DNA of 29,091 bases. Origin: a virus. Below, in pieces: positions 7,088 through 17,300 of this stretch. The notes below the pieces were generated by a model, which had not been told where the DNA came from, searched no databases, and saw nothing but the letters and a program-made list of their open reading frames with translations. The first letter of the stretch is position 1; every line of letters starts with the position of its first letter. Made by a program: the position numbers and the translations under genes. The DNA lies in the IMG/VR virus record IMGVR_UViG_3300025889_000682, positions 1 to 29,091 of that record, one strand, 5' to 3'.

Positions 7088-7993
7088 ATGTCTGACATGA
7101 CCTTGTTTAAACCCAACAAAGCCGCCCTCGCTCTTTTAGGAGACGTGGAAGACAACCTGACGGATCGCCTTGCCGGGTCCACTGGTGGATCTATTAACCG
7201 ACGCATCAGCATCAAGGGTGGCGTCTTTCGTGAAATCATCAACGGTAAAGAAGTTCGTGTAAACGAAGAGCGTGCGATGAACGTTGTGCTGGTGAATGCC
7301 GCACCCCTTAGCCGCATGTACTACGCTGGGGTGTACAACGAGGGAGAAGTTACCAAGCCAATGTGCTGGTCAAGCGACACACAAACGCCTGACCCCAAGG
7401 TGCCTCAGGATCAGAGGCAATCTGCCCGATGCATGGACTGCAAGCAGAACATTCGTGGCTCTGCCGCATCCGGTGAGGGTAGGGCTTGTAAGTTCCAGCA
7501 ACGTGTTGCTGTGATGCTCGACGGTCAACTCGACAACGAAGAGATCTATCAGATTACGTTGCCATCAACGTCTATCTTTGGTGACGGTGAGAAGGGTAAG
7601 TTACCTCTCCAAGCGTACGGTCGCTTCTTAAAAGCGCACAACACGCACGCTATCTCGGTTATTACTGAGATGAGGTTCGACACTTCCAGCCCCACACCGA
7701 AGCTGGTGTTCAAGGGTGTTCGCCCCTTGGAAGAAGATGAGTTAAAAGCAGTTATTGCGATGAAGGATCATCCCGATACCATCAAGGCGATTACACTGAA
7801 CGTCGCTCAGATGGATGGGGTTATCCCTAGTGGGGAAACAAAAGCCCTGACAGTTAAGAAGCAAGAGACTGCACCAGTAGCCACGGAAGAAAACGAAGTG
7901 GAAGAGGAACCCAAGAAAGTTACAAAGAAAGCCACTCCTGTAGTCGAAGAGAAGGCCGAACTTTCTGATATTGTGGGCGACTGGGACGATTAG
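7088..7993 (+). CDS. Probable phage single-stranded DNA-binding protein (301 aa)
   Basis: No SSB domain is obvious by motif, but several traits agree. There is a 250-residue mixed body. Four Cys (C93, C115, C118, C134) read as a zinc site, with CMDC as the core pair. A flexible Glu/Lys/Thr-rich linker follows from about residue 255, and the extreme C-terminus is acidic (DIVGDWDD), the tip by which SSBs recruit replication partners. T4 gp32 likewise combines zinc with an acidic tail, though I claim no sequence match. The operon otherwise has polymerase, nuclease, helicase and primase but no SSB, which supports the call. The ATG has AGGAG eight bases upstream. It could instead be an annealing protein. 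Confidence 0.6.
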   Translation: MSDMTLFKPNKAALALLGDVEDNLTDRLAGSTGGSINRRISIKGGVFREIINGKEVRVNEERAMNVVLVNAAPLSRMYYAGVYNEGEVTKPMCWSSDTQTPDPKVPQDQRQSARCMDCKQNIRGSAASGEGRACKFQQRVAVMLDGQLDNEEIYQITLPSTSIFGDGEKGKLPLQAYGRFLKAHNTHAISVITEMRFDTSSPTPKLVFKGVRPLEEDELKAVIAMKDHPDTIKAITLNVAQMDGVIPSGETKALTVKKQETAPVATEENEVEEEPKKVTKKATPVVEEKAELSDIVGDWDD

Positions 7994-8161
7994 TCTCGGA
8001 GGGGAAAGCGTTAAGAGATTCAGTTGTTTCAACGCTACTGATCGGGTGAGTACCCTCCACCCACTTCACTGGTTAACCACGACTAGGCTGACGAGCCGAA
8101 AAGGGCGCAAGCCGCACGGTGCCCCTGTCGTGGGTTCTTTTACGTGCGAAGAAGGCGGCAA
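7994..8161 (+). ncRNA. Candidate structured regulatory RNA before the primase gene
   Basis: This 168-base gap is unusual in an operon of overlapping genes and holds nested complementary segments. Hairpin one pairs AGCGTT (8007-8012) with AACGCT (8031-8036). Hairpin two pairs GGGT (8044-8047) with ACCC (8052-8055). A longer helix pairs AACCACGAC (8075-8083) with GTCGTGGGTT (8127-8136) over nine pairs and one bulge. It closes a three-way junction with GGCT/AGCC (8086-8097), a GAAAA joint, and GGGCGC/GTGCCC (8103-8124, one G-U). Inside the last arm, GGC-GCAA-GCC could form a GNRA-capped alternative. TTCTTTT follows the closing helix, like a terminator or attenuator. Position and style recall phage P4 CI and P1/P7 C4 RNAs; that link is a hypothesis. 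Confidence 0.5.
8070..8079. promoter_or_regulatory. Perfect 10-base palindrome TGGTTAACCA
   Basis: A fully symmetric decamer in the intergenic region upstream of the primase. It could be an operator half-pair for a dimeric regulator, for example the nearby HTH protein, or part of the RNA fold, whose closing helix uses its right half. No second copy was noticed. Confidence 0.3.
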
Positions 8162-11029
8162 ATGAAAACAGAAGATTTTTTAAGGTCGGCACTGGGAGAT
8201 GAGGGCTACTACTGTGTAGTCGGATTGAAGCCGAAAGAAGATCGGCGACTGCAAAAGTTTTACGATTCGATTGATGATGTCTTATCTGTAGCGCACAACC
8301 TTGATAACGAGGGATTCGATGCCTACTTTGCCTTGGCGACTTTTGAGAATGGTGAGTCACGCAAGCGAGACAACGTCAAACAACTGCGGTCGTTCTTCTT
8401 GGATCTCGACTGCGGTCTGTCGAAAGAGTACCCAAACCAGTCCGAGGCGTTGGTAGCCCTACGAGGTTTCTGCAAAGATCTCTCCCTACCAAAACCCACG
8501 ATCATTAACTCAGGTAATGGCATACATGTTTACTGGTTCTTAGAAGAAGCGATGAGCCGTGACGAGTGGTTACCTGTTGCCGAGCGACTAAAGCAACTAT
8601 GCAATCAGCATGATCTAAAGGCTGACCCTGCGGTTACATCAGATTCGGCACGGATACTGCGGATACCGGGTACGCATAATCACAAGGCCGACGAGCCTAA
8701 AAAAGTAGTCGTGATTGGAGAACCGGGCAACAAGATTACATTTGCTGAGTTCAAAGCTACGCTTGGTGAGGGCTTCATTGAAGCACCCAAGAAGTATGTG
8801 CCGATGGAGAAAGATGCCATCATGGAGGCACTCTCAGGTAGCTACACCAGCAACTTCAAAGATATTCTTATCCAGACACAAGCTGGGGTTGGGTGCGCAC
8901 AGATCGAATACGCTGTCACCAACCGAGCAACATTGGACGAGAAGTTATGGAGAGCGACACTTTCTGTTGCCGCATTCTGTGAAGATCGTGACAAAGCGAT
9001 CCACAATATTTCAAAGGGGCACCCCGAATACACATTCGATGCCACTGAAGCTAAAGCGAGGCTGATTAAAGGCCCATACAAGTGCGCAACATTTGATAGC
9101 TACCGACCGGGCATTTGCCCCAAGTGTCCACATTGGGGTAAGTTTGGTTCCCCGATACGGATTGGTAAGAAGGTCATGGAAGCTACCGAAGACGACAACG
9201 TAGTGGTTGAGAAGTTTGCAGATATTCCAACCATGACCCCACAGCAATTCACCATACCGCAATACCCGACCCCCTACTTGCGGGGTAGTAATGGAGGCGT
9301 GTTCAAACGAGTTACCACGCCAGACGAAGTAAAAGAAGTGCCTGTTTATCACAATGACTTGTATGTCATTCGTCGCATCCGAGACCCCGAGATTGGGGAG
9401 AGTGCCGTTTTACGTTTGCACCTACCACGAGATGGCGTGCGTGAATTTACGATGCCGCTTACAGCAGTGGGGTCCAAAGAAGAATTTAGAAAGTACTTGG
9501 CATCGAACGGCGTTGCCGTGATCAAAATGGATGAACTTATGGCATACATTAGTAGGTGGATAAATGATCTTCAAATGAAGGTTGCCGCTGATGCCGCAAG
9601 GCTTCAGTTTGGTTGGACAAACGACGATCCCGAAGAACCGGACGGCCTGTCTTCATTTGTGGTTGGCAACATGGAAGTATTTAAAGATCGCATCGAGGTT
9701 AACTCCCCGTCATCAAAAACAGTCGATCTCTTCCCAGCGTTCCAGCCCAAGGGCACCCTTGAGAAGTGGAAGCAAACGATGGAGTTTTGGAATCGTCCCG
9801 GTGTAGAGATGCACCAGTACATGTTTGGCATTGCTTTCGGTGCCCCGCTGGTCCCTTTCTTTGGGAATATAAATGGTGTGATCTTTCACACGCACAGCAA
9901 AGGTAGTGGGTTCGGCAAAACAACAGCGATGTTGGCGGGTGCTTCTGTGTGGGGCGACCCCGATGTTCTGATGCTCAAAGAGCGAGACACCTACAACTCA
10001 AAGATGAACCGTGCCGAGGTCTACAAAAACTTGCCTGTTTACGTAGACGAGATGACCAACACCGCACCGAAAGATTTGAGCGACTACGCCTATCAAGTGC
10101 CCAGCGGTCAACAGCGTAATCGGCTAGGTGCAAAAGGTAATACCGAAAGGCACAGAGGTAAGCCTTGGAAAACTCTCTTTGCCTCGACGGGTAACACAAG
10201 CATGTTAGAGCGTATAGCCCTTTACAAGGCACTACCCAAGGCAGAAGCCCAACGTATCTTAGAGCGTGAAGCAATCTCGGTCGAGTTCAACAGCAAGGCC
10301 GAAACCGATGAATTTAGTCGAAACATCATGGCATCTTACGGTCATGCTGGGGTGCCATATCTTCAGTACATCATGGCCCACAAAGAAGAGGTTTGGAAGC
10401 TGGTGCTTTCAACTCAAGCCAAGATCGACAAAGCCGCAGGGCTTACAAAAGAAAATAGATTTTGGTCGGTCCATGCCGCCGCAACCATCACTGGGTTGTT
10501 GCTGGCTAAACGCATGGGGCTTATCAACTGGCAGATTGCACCGATTGTCCAGTGGGCCATCGAGTCAATGAAGGGCGCCAAAGAAGACATCGACAACATG
10601 GGTGGAGATGTTGAGAGTTTACTCACTGACTACTGGGCGGAGAATTACAACAACGTCCTTCGTATCAAGAGTACTGATACGGTCAGAGGTAGTAGCGGTG
10701 GGCTTGATCACTTGATCACACCGGATGCAACACCCCGGTTGGCCCTTGTGGCTCGGTACGAATACGACGTTAAAAAGCTTTATCTGTTACCCAAACCCCT
10801 CAAAGAATGGTGCGGTAAAAACCAAATTAACTATGGTGGGTTCGTTGCGGGGCTTAAATCGGGACGTACAGCCGCACGATACGTACCAAAACGACTGGGT
10901 TCAGGCACTCACATCAACTTGCCGCCACGCTCTGTGTGGGAGATAGACTGTTCGGGATTCTTGACCGATGAGATCGAAGAAACGATTGCTGGTAAAGCCG
11001 CAGTCAACGAAAAACCGGATTCGGTTTGA
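8162..11029 (+). CDS. AEP primase fused to DUF927-type helicase (955 aa)
   Basis: A primase-helicase in one chain. The N-terminal archaeo-eukaryotic primase domain shows FFLDLDCG (D81, D83), INSGNGIHVYWF (S117 to H122) and DSARILRIPG (161-170). A Cys/His cluster (C308, C319, C322, H324; ICPKCPHWGK) is a likely zinc site. From about residue 400 a DUF927-like ATPase follows, with Walker A GSGFGKTT (K586) and Walker B VYVDEMTN (D629, E630). This order suggests primer synthesis plus DNA unwinding at the fork. ATG at 8162 (AAGG upstream) is preferred over GTG at 8144, which has no ribosome site. It follows the structured gap, so its expression may be controlled there. Its last 62 bases overlap the next gene. 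Confidence 0.92.
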   Translation: MKTEDFLRSALGDEGYYCVVGLKPKEDRRLQKFYDSIDDVLSVAHNLDNEGFDAYFALATFENGESRKRDNVKQLRSFFLDLDCGLSKEYPNQSEALVALRGFCKDLSLPKPTIINSGNGIHVYWFLEEAMSRDEWLPVAERLKQLCNQHDLKADPAVTSDSARILRIPGTHNHKADEPKKVVVIGEPGNKITFAEFKATLGEGFIEAPKKYVPMEKDAIMEALSGSYTSNFKDILIQTQAGVGCAQIEYAVTNRATLDEKLWRATLSVAAFCEDRDKAIHNISKGHPEYTFDATEAKARLIKGPYKCATFDSYRPGICPKCPHWGKFGSPIRIGKKVMEATEDDNVVVEKFADIPTMTPQQFTIPQYPTPYLRGSNGGVFKRVTTPDEVKEVPVYHNDLYVIRRIRDPEIGESAVLRLHLPRDGVREFTMPLTAVGSKEEFRKYLASNGVAVIKMDELMAYISRWINDLQMKVAADAARLQFGWTNDDPEEPDGLSSFVVGNMEVFKDRIEVNSPSSKTVDLFPAFQPKGTLEKWKQTMEFWNRPGVEMHQYMFGIAFGAPLVPFFGNINGVIFHTHSKGSGFGKTTAMLAGASVWGDPDVLMLKERDTYNSKMNRAEVYKNLPVYVDEMTNTAPKDLSDYAYQVPSGQQRNRLGAKGNTERHRGKPWKTLFASTGNTSMLERIALYKALPKAEAQRILEREAISVEFNSKAETDEFSRNIMASYGHAGVPYLQYIMAHKEEVWKLVLSTQAKIDKAAGLTKENRFWSVHAAATITGLLLAKRMGLINWQIAPIVQWAIESMKGAKEDIDNMGGDVESLLTDYWAENYNNVLRIKSTDTVRGSSGGLDHLITPDATPRLALVARYEYDVKKLYLLPKPLKEWCGKNQINYGGFVAGLKSGRTAARYVPKRLGSGTHINLPPRSVWEIDCSGFLTDEIEETIAGKAAVNEKPDSV

Positions 11030-11231
11030 TGATTTAGCCCCGGATGGGGTGCGGATTTTAGTGGACTGGAGCCGATTTACTGTGGGGTCTTCCGTGTTTG
11101 TACCTGCCATTGATACGACAGAACTTATCGGGCAGTTCCAATCGATAGCAAATTATTACAACTGGGAAATTGATTACCGCTATAGGGTTGAAGGAGGGCG
11201 ACAAGGGTTACGGTTTTGGCGGCTTGTGTGA
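10968..11231 (+). CDS. Small conserved-looking protein at the operon end (87 aa)
   Basis: The frame overlaps the primase end by 62 bases. The part past that overlap reads RFDDLAPDGVRILVDWSRF, then SSVFVPAIDTTE and ends RVEGGRQGLRFWRLV. This pattern of a short N-terminal strand, VDW, SVFxP and a closing G(L/V)RxWR resembles small proteins that follow primase genes in other proteobacterial phages, from memory. The first 17 residues are basic and read through primase codons, so the true start could be later, but no better ATG is present. The fold looks alpha/beta; the function is unknown. It is the last gene before the terminator. Confidence 0.7.
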   Translation: MRSKKRLLVKPQSTKNRIRFDDLAPDGVRILVDWSRFTVGSSVFVPAIDTTELIGQFQSIANYYNWEIDYRYRVEGGRQGLRFWRLV

Positions 11232-11237
11232 TACTAT
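11229..11237 (+). promoter_or_regulatory. Candidate extended -10 just before the terminator
   Basis: TGATACTAT overlaps the last gene's stop and resembles TGATACAAT at 6342. If active it would give only a transcript of about 65-70 bases ending at the strong terminator. No good -35 is seen. Low-confidence candidate for a tiny RNA or a chance match. Confidence 0.15.
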
Positions 11238-11282
11238 TGTTCCGGTAGTTCCTTGTCGTAAAATCTCCTTGTATTAGCTTAC

Positions 11283-11311
11283 AGCCCTCCGAAGTTCGGA
11301 GGGCTTTTTTA
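11283..11311 (+). terminator. Strong intrinsic terminator ending the replication operon
   Basis: AGCCCTCCGA (11283-11292) pairs perfectly with TCGGAGGGCT (11296-11305) over ten bases with an AGT loop, and a run of six T (11305-11310) follows directly. This is a textbook rho-independent terminator for + strand transcription. On the - strand the hairpin also forms, but no T-run follows. The stop codon of the convergent giant gene lies at 11309-11311, in the T-run, so the two arms end against each other. Confidence 0.95.
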
Positions 11312-14300
11312 TTGGTACTCCTCAGGATCAGTGGAGTACTCAAGGTCATCATCGTATTCGGCGATGCTACGCATCAGTTCAGGACGCATGTTCTTACTGA
11401 TCGTGATGCCGTGATACATGTTTGCGGTGGTGCGCATGTGCTGTTCTAGCGAATTAATGATCGTATCAGGGAGAATGGCGGCAGTCGGATGCTTGGAATT
11501 AAATTTCCGGATCTTTTCCATAAGATCTTTCTGAGCCGCACCGTCACCTTGGCGTAGCGCCACGTAGTATTGACGTAGCAACTTGGTCCGAGTCTCATTG
11601 GTAGTGCGGTCGATACGCTTAATGTTGGCATTAATTTCCAACTGACGCACGTACTCAGCAGGGGCAAATCCAAGCCCTTGTGCGAAGACATTCCAAGGCC
11701 CAAGCTCACCTGTAATCGGATCACCACGCAAGGTCTGTGGGCCTTCAGCCCCATAGCGCATAGACTTCAGGACATTACCCATCGAAGACGGGAGCATCTG
11801 CTCGACACCACGCTCGACAAAGCCGTCGTTAATAAGATCCAAACCTCTTTCCATACGACTGGCTACACCGAGAACCGGACCACCAAGCATCTCCATCGTG
11901 CTAAGCATGAAGCTTTGCTGATCTTTGACGGTGTTGTCACGGAATATTAAGTCAGATAATCCCATGCGACTGGCAACATCCACACCGAATACAGCGTTAC
12001 CGAGGCCCGAGTACATGGTCTCACCAAGCCACTTGCGTGCAACTTCATCAGCCTTATCTTCATCGTCGTCTGTAAACAAGTTGTACGCCATAGCGGCAAT
12101 GCCGTAGAGCGGAAGCCCCTGCACACCAGCCATGAGTCCAGCCGAGAGGTAGATGCCACCGATCTGCTTCATAGCCTGACGACGAACCTCAGGATCTTTA
12201 TCTTTCAATGCTTCTCTAGCAGTCTTAAACAGCATGTAGTACATCGACACGCCGTACCGCTTAAACATGAAGAGGACTTTACCGAGTCCGGTTTGGGCAA
12301 TCCTTGGAGCCGCCGATGCAACTGTGCCGCCGTTAGTAAGTTCAGTTACGTAAATGGCGTAGTCAGCCGCTTCTTCCTGTGCGGCCTTTCCGGTTTTACC
12401 TGCTTTTTTCAGTCTGGCAAGCTCAAGTTCGTAGGCGGCAATCATCGCAACCTGACGGTTCATACGCTCACCATGGTGGAAGACAAAACCGGATGCGGCA
12501 TTGACCTTGGTCAGAATATTTGTGCTGTCATCAACGTCTAGTACGTCATACACAATCGAACGATTAAGTTGCCCACGAGTAAGGGCTAAATCGGAAAGCG
12601 TCTTAAGGTGCGCCAGTTCCGGGTTTTTGTCGAAGTCGATGTTGTCCAGCGACGGGAACGCCCGTACCTTTGCTTTCTTTTCTCCGGTATCGGTCGGGAC
12701 GAGCATTTCAACTTCTCGGTCGAATCCACTTTGGGTGAAGATTCGGGTTGCTCTTCCGAGTGCTTTTGTTGTTTCGGCATAACCGTATTTACCCCCAAGA
12801 TAAGGCATTACGACCAACGGTATCTGGGATAAGTTTACTAACGCCGACGATATGTTGAAGCCCAAAGTCATGTTAAAGCCGAAAGATGTTGCCAGTCTGG
12901 CCCATAAAGGAACGTTCGGCGAGATAGCAAAGTCAATCCGCTTCTCAAGTTCTTTCATGTACTCAACTGCAACTTCTTCGTTACCTTGCTCTTTAACATG
13001 GTCCCGCATCTCACCACGGAGTGCCTCTAACTTATTGGCGTACTCCAAATTAGAAAGCTGGCGGGACAGGTTATAAGTCTTAGTCCGAAGGGCACCGATG
13101 GCATCACGCTTAAATCCAAGCGTGCCTTTTCGTCGCCGGAAAGACTGGGCAAAGGAGGTCTCTGGCAGTGCGTCTAAGAATAACCGCATCACCTGATCAA
13201 CCGCTTTGGAATCAACTTTATTTACTTCCATCACCCGCAAGACGCTGTTTACAAACGAAGTGGGTGGGGCGTTTTTGTAAGAAATATCGGATAGGTTGGC
13301 AAATTTTTGGATCTGCTCAGCACCTGATGCCTTGAGTTCTTTAACAGCATCGTCCCGCTCATACTTGGTCTCAAACGCCTCGACGAACAGTTCTTTCGTT
13401 TTGGTGCGTGGATCAGTGGCGTGGTACGACAGCCAGTATTTACCCGAACGTGTTAACGGGAAGTAAGGCTCAATGGCACCTTTGGCAAAAAGCTTTTGAT
13501 AAATTTCTGTCTTAACTTTTCTTGCGGTCTCTTTATCAGTTAAAGAGTCGTCGATGCGAGAATCCAACACACGCTTAACATCTTGATACAAGGCGTTGTA
13601 AGTATCACGCATCTGGTTGTAAACAGATTGACCCCCCGAAGCTTTTAACTTCTTCCAGTTTGCCTGTAGCTTGTCCCAAGCATCCAACTTCTCGGGGTCT
13701 TCAATATAAGAAGTACGAGGCTTACTGGGGTCAACTTGATCCAAGGTGCTGGTGTAGACCACCTCATTAAAGGTGTCCAGCATATCGGGATGGTCTTTTG
13801 CCCACTGAGCAGTGCGCTTAATAATTGGCTCAATGCTTTGGTTCCGTTTGCTTTCAGCACCCGCACGCTCCCCAACAAGGTCATCCAACCTCTTTGCCAT
13901 AGGAATGTACGTACGGGAGATGTCCACCAACGCATTAAGCGGAAGTGCCGACATGACCACGTCTTTGATCGTATTCGGCACAGAGCCTGTGAAAAACTCG
14001 TGGAAACGGGCAACCTTTTCTTTGTCCAATTGCGGGAAGCTGTGAACCCGTTCTGCTAACTTATTAAAGACAGCCCCACCATTGCCGAATGTAGCGGCGG
14101 CGTACAACATTCCTGCATCACGATTGCTTGGGGCAGGAGACAAAATGGCGTCAATAAGGCGAGTTGCCCGGTCAGCCGCAGTCTCAACACCACGGGTGGG
14201 TAAGCCGATTAGCCTACGGACAAAGTTACTGATGGTGTTGGCAAACCGGTCCCATGCCGAGATCTTGCCGCCTTTCGGATTGATGGCGTGCAGTTTGACT

Positions 14301-17300
14301 TGGAACTCAGAATTAGAGAACGCCTCAGCCACAAACTCGTCAAGACTTGTTGCGCCGTATGCAGTGTCAAGCGAATCTTTAACATCTTGATACAACTGGT
14401 TAAGCTGTTTAGTAACAGGATGTGACTTGTTATCAAGTATGTGAGATGTTGCCGCATGGACTGACTCGTGCAACAACACGTGAGGCGACATGCCTAATTC
14501 AGCGTCTATCTTGATGGTGTCTGTCTTGGGGTCGTAGAATCCAGCAACCGTTTGACCCGCATCGTCTGTAAGGTTTTGAATTACCTCAACTTTTGTGTCG
14601 CCTATGGTTGCGGCAATGCGCATAGCGGCACTACCCATAGTAGAGTCAAGCCTACTACCCATAGTACGTAAGGCACCACGTAGATCGCCAGCTTGGATCA
14701 AGCCACGCACTGCCGGGTGCAGTGGCATCCCAAGGTCAATGATGGCGGTGATCTCAAGCTTTTTCTTTTCCGGTCTTCCTTCTCGCACAACGTCTGTAAA
14801 TGTTGTGGGTCTGGGGCGTTCTTTCTCAAGCTCTTTTTCTCGTGTTTCCCAAAATTCTTTAAGTTCCGCTTCAGTCCAAGACGGGGTAACTTCCGGTGCG
14901 ACTTTCTTGCGGCGAACTTTTGGCTTGCCAGTCTTTGGCTCGGCCTTAGCTATGTTTTCTTGGATGACTTTAGAGATAGCTTCTTTCTCAGACATACCTT
15001 TATCAATGTAAGTCTGCATCCGTTCTGCGGCTTTGTCGCCATAGAAATAGGCGAGGTCCGTAGTCGTTGGTTGAGAAGTTGGCGACGAAATTAAACGTTG
15101 AAGTGCTTCATCCGTAAAGGTGTTCTTGATCTCTTCTTGTGCGTTAACAAGTTTAACCAAGGCACCTTTAGCCTCATTACTAAGATTGTCGTTAACCCAA
15201 TCTCTGGCTTTACGTGCATTCTCCCCGCTCATGCCTCGGAAGAAAGCGGCCTCAGCTTCACTCTCGGTCGTGCGTCTAAAGAGTGGTGGGTCATAAACAA
15301 GGTCGAATGCGATGTTAAGTAGGTTGTCAACAACCCGTCGCATCTTCTCAAAATAGATACGAGCCGCCTTGGCGGCGGGCTTGAGTTCCATCGGTGCCGC
15401 ATTCAACAAACTTGTGATTGCTTGCACATCTTCTTTTGGGGGGCCAAAGGCCGTACCAATGTCGGACTTAATGATGTCGCTGTAAGACCCGCTAATAATT
15501 TTCTCAAAGCTGACCAACGGCTCAGAAGCAAGTTCTTGCCAAGCCTTGTTACCTTTTCCTTCGGCTTCTTCTACAGTTTGAGTAGTCTCATCAGGAGGTG
15601 GTTTTTTACCCTCTTCGGTAGGGGGAGCTTTAGGCTTAGTAGGAGTAGGCTTTTTAGCCACGCCTTTAGCAGTTCTTTCAGCACCTCGACCAGCACCTCT
15701 CGGCTTAGTCTCTTTAGCGGTCTTCTCAGTTTTCTTAGTTTCTCCCGCCAATTCATCTTCCAACTCCTTTTGTAGATCTGCTTGCTCTGCGGCGGTCAGG
15801 TCTTCATCTACTGTAATGTCTGGCTTTCTTTCTCGTGATTTATCAGCAGTAGTGCGTTTCTTAGCGCCAGCCAATCCCTCAGTTGGAGGTGCCTTAGGTT
15901 CTTCGGCACCTTTAGCTTTACTTGGTTCGGCTCGTTCTCCAACTCCGACACCACCCTCAGGGCCAACTCCAACTCCGGTTGGCTCAACTCCTCTAGGTTG
16001 TCCATCACGTTTCGCTCCTTTCGGTGCCGCACGGACCCCACCACGGGGTCCAAACATATCTTGTTGCTGGGCTAAACCACCAAATGCTTGCATTGCAACA
16101 GACTCAACAGCTTCTTTTGTAGCCGTTGAAAGGTTTGGATTAGCCCTGACACGAGCCATCACATCTGCCACCAGTTGTTGCTGGCCCGGGTCAGCCATAT
16201 CTTTGTTAAGAAGTTGTCGGTAGTAGCCCGACTGTCTGGGCAGTCCAGTCTTATCTAACACCTCAGGCGTTAAGACAAGTGGAAACTCCGCTTCTACTTC
16301 AGGCTCTTCTGCGACCTCGGGTGCAAGACGCTTGCCAACACCGGGGATGCCTAACTGTTCAGGCACCCGTTCGGTTCTCTTCTCAGGTATGAGGGCCTCT
16401 AACTCAGCCGTTTCCGGTGAGGTGGGTGTAGGTTCGGGAGGTGTGGCATTTCGTATGTCATAAACCCGATTAACAATATTGCGCTCACGAGGTGTCAGTT
16501 TTGTATCTGTGTAGCCTTCAGCCTTGAGTGCATTGACAAACTTGCGAGGTATGTTGCCCGGTTCAAAAGCTTCAACAATTGGAAGCAGAATTTGTAAGCG
16601 TTTCTCTTGAGATGTTTTTTCTTTGTTAGCTTCAATACGTCCGGCTAACTCTGCCATGTCTGATTCAAATTTTAATCTGGCAGTTTCAAGATCTTCGGCG
16701 GTTGTGTCTTGAGGTGTTGGATCTGTCTCAGCCAGCATCGACTCAATGTCGGCTGTCTCCAACTCATCAATCATGTCCCGAGTTTGCGTATCTCGGCTTA
16801 CAGGTTCAGCCTCTGGCTCAGTGGGTGTTTCACGTGGAGCAGTAATCTCTCCAAACAAATCAGGTTCAGCGGCACCGAATGTTTCTTCTAAGGCCGCTTC
16901 TTTACCTCGACGTGCAAGATCACGATCAAACGGGGACAACCTTGCAAGTGGGTCTGAAGTGCGTAAATCTTGTTCACGCTCTCTAGCGACTTGGTCTTGT
17001 TGAGTAGTGTAAGTATCAAGATCTTTTTGACTTGTTATGACCGACCCGTCAGGCATGATAACCGGAGTAAACGGTTCAGCTTGGTAACTTAAAAGAGGCG
17101 GTTGCGTTGGACCTGTCGGTCCCTCTGCGGTAGGTTCTTCGTCCGATGGACCACGTCTTGCACGGCGGCCCAGTGCCATATCAGTAATGGCTTGGATCAG
17201 ACCACCAACACCTGCACCGTAGCCAAGGGCTTCGCCGGAACCAGTGAACACGCCAGCCTCGGGATCGTAAATACCCTTAGCAATTAAGTTTTGAGCAATC

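Noticed and set aside
8088-8130. Hammerhead-ribozyme-like words CTGACGA, GAAA and GTC in the right order
   Set aside because: Only three bases lie between CTGACGA and GAAA, so stem II cannot form, and the bases next to the core do not pair as stem I. The three-way junction in the ncRNA entry fits better.
7971-8165. 64-codon frame starting at TTG inside the SSB-candidate gene
   Set aside because: The TTG start has no ribosome site and lies inside a well-supported gene; only the part from 8046 is kept as a finding.
11283-11305. Bidirectional terminator
   Set aside because: The hairpin is symmetric but lacks a T-run for the - strand, so only + strand termination is supported.
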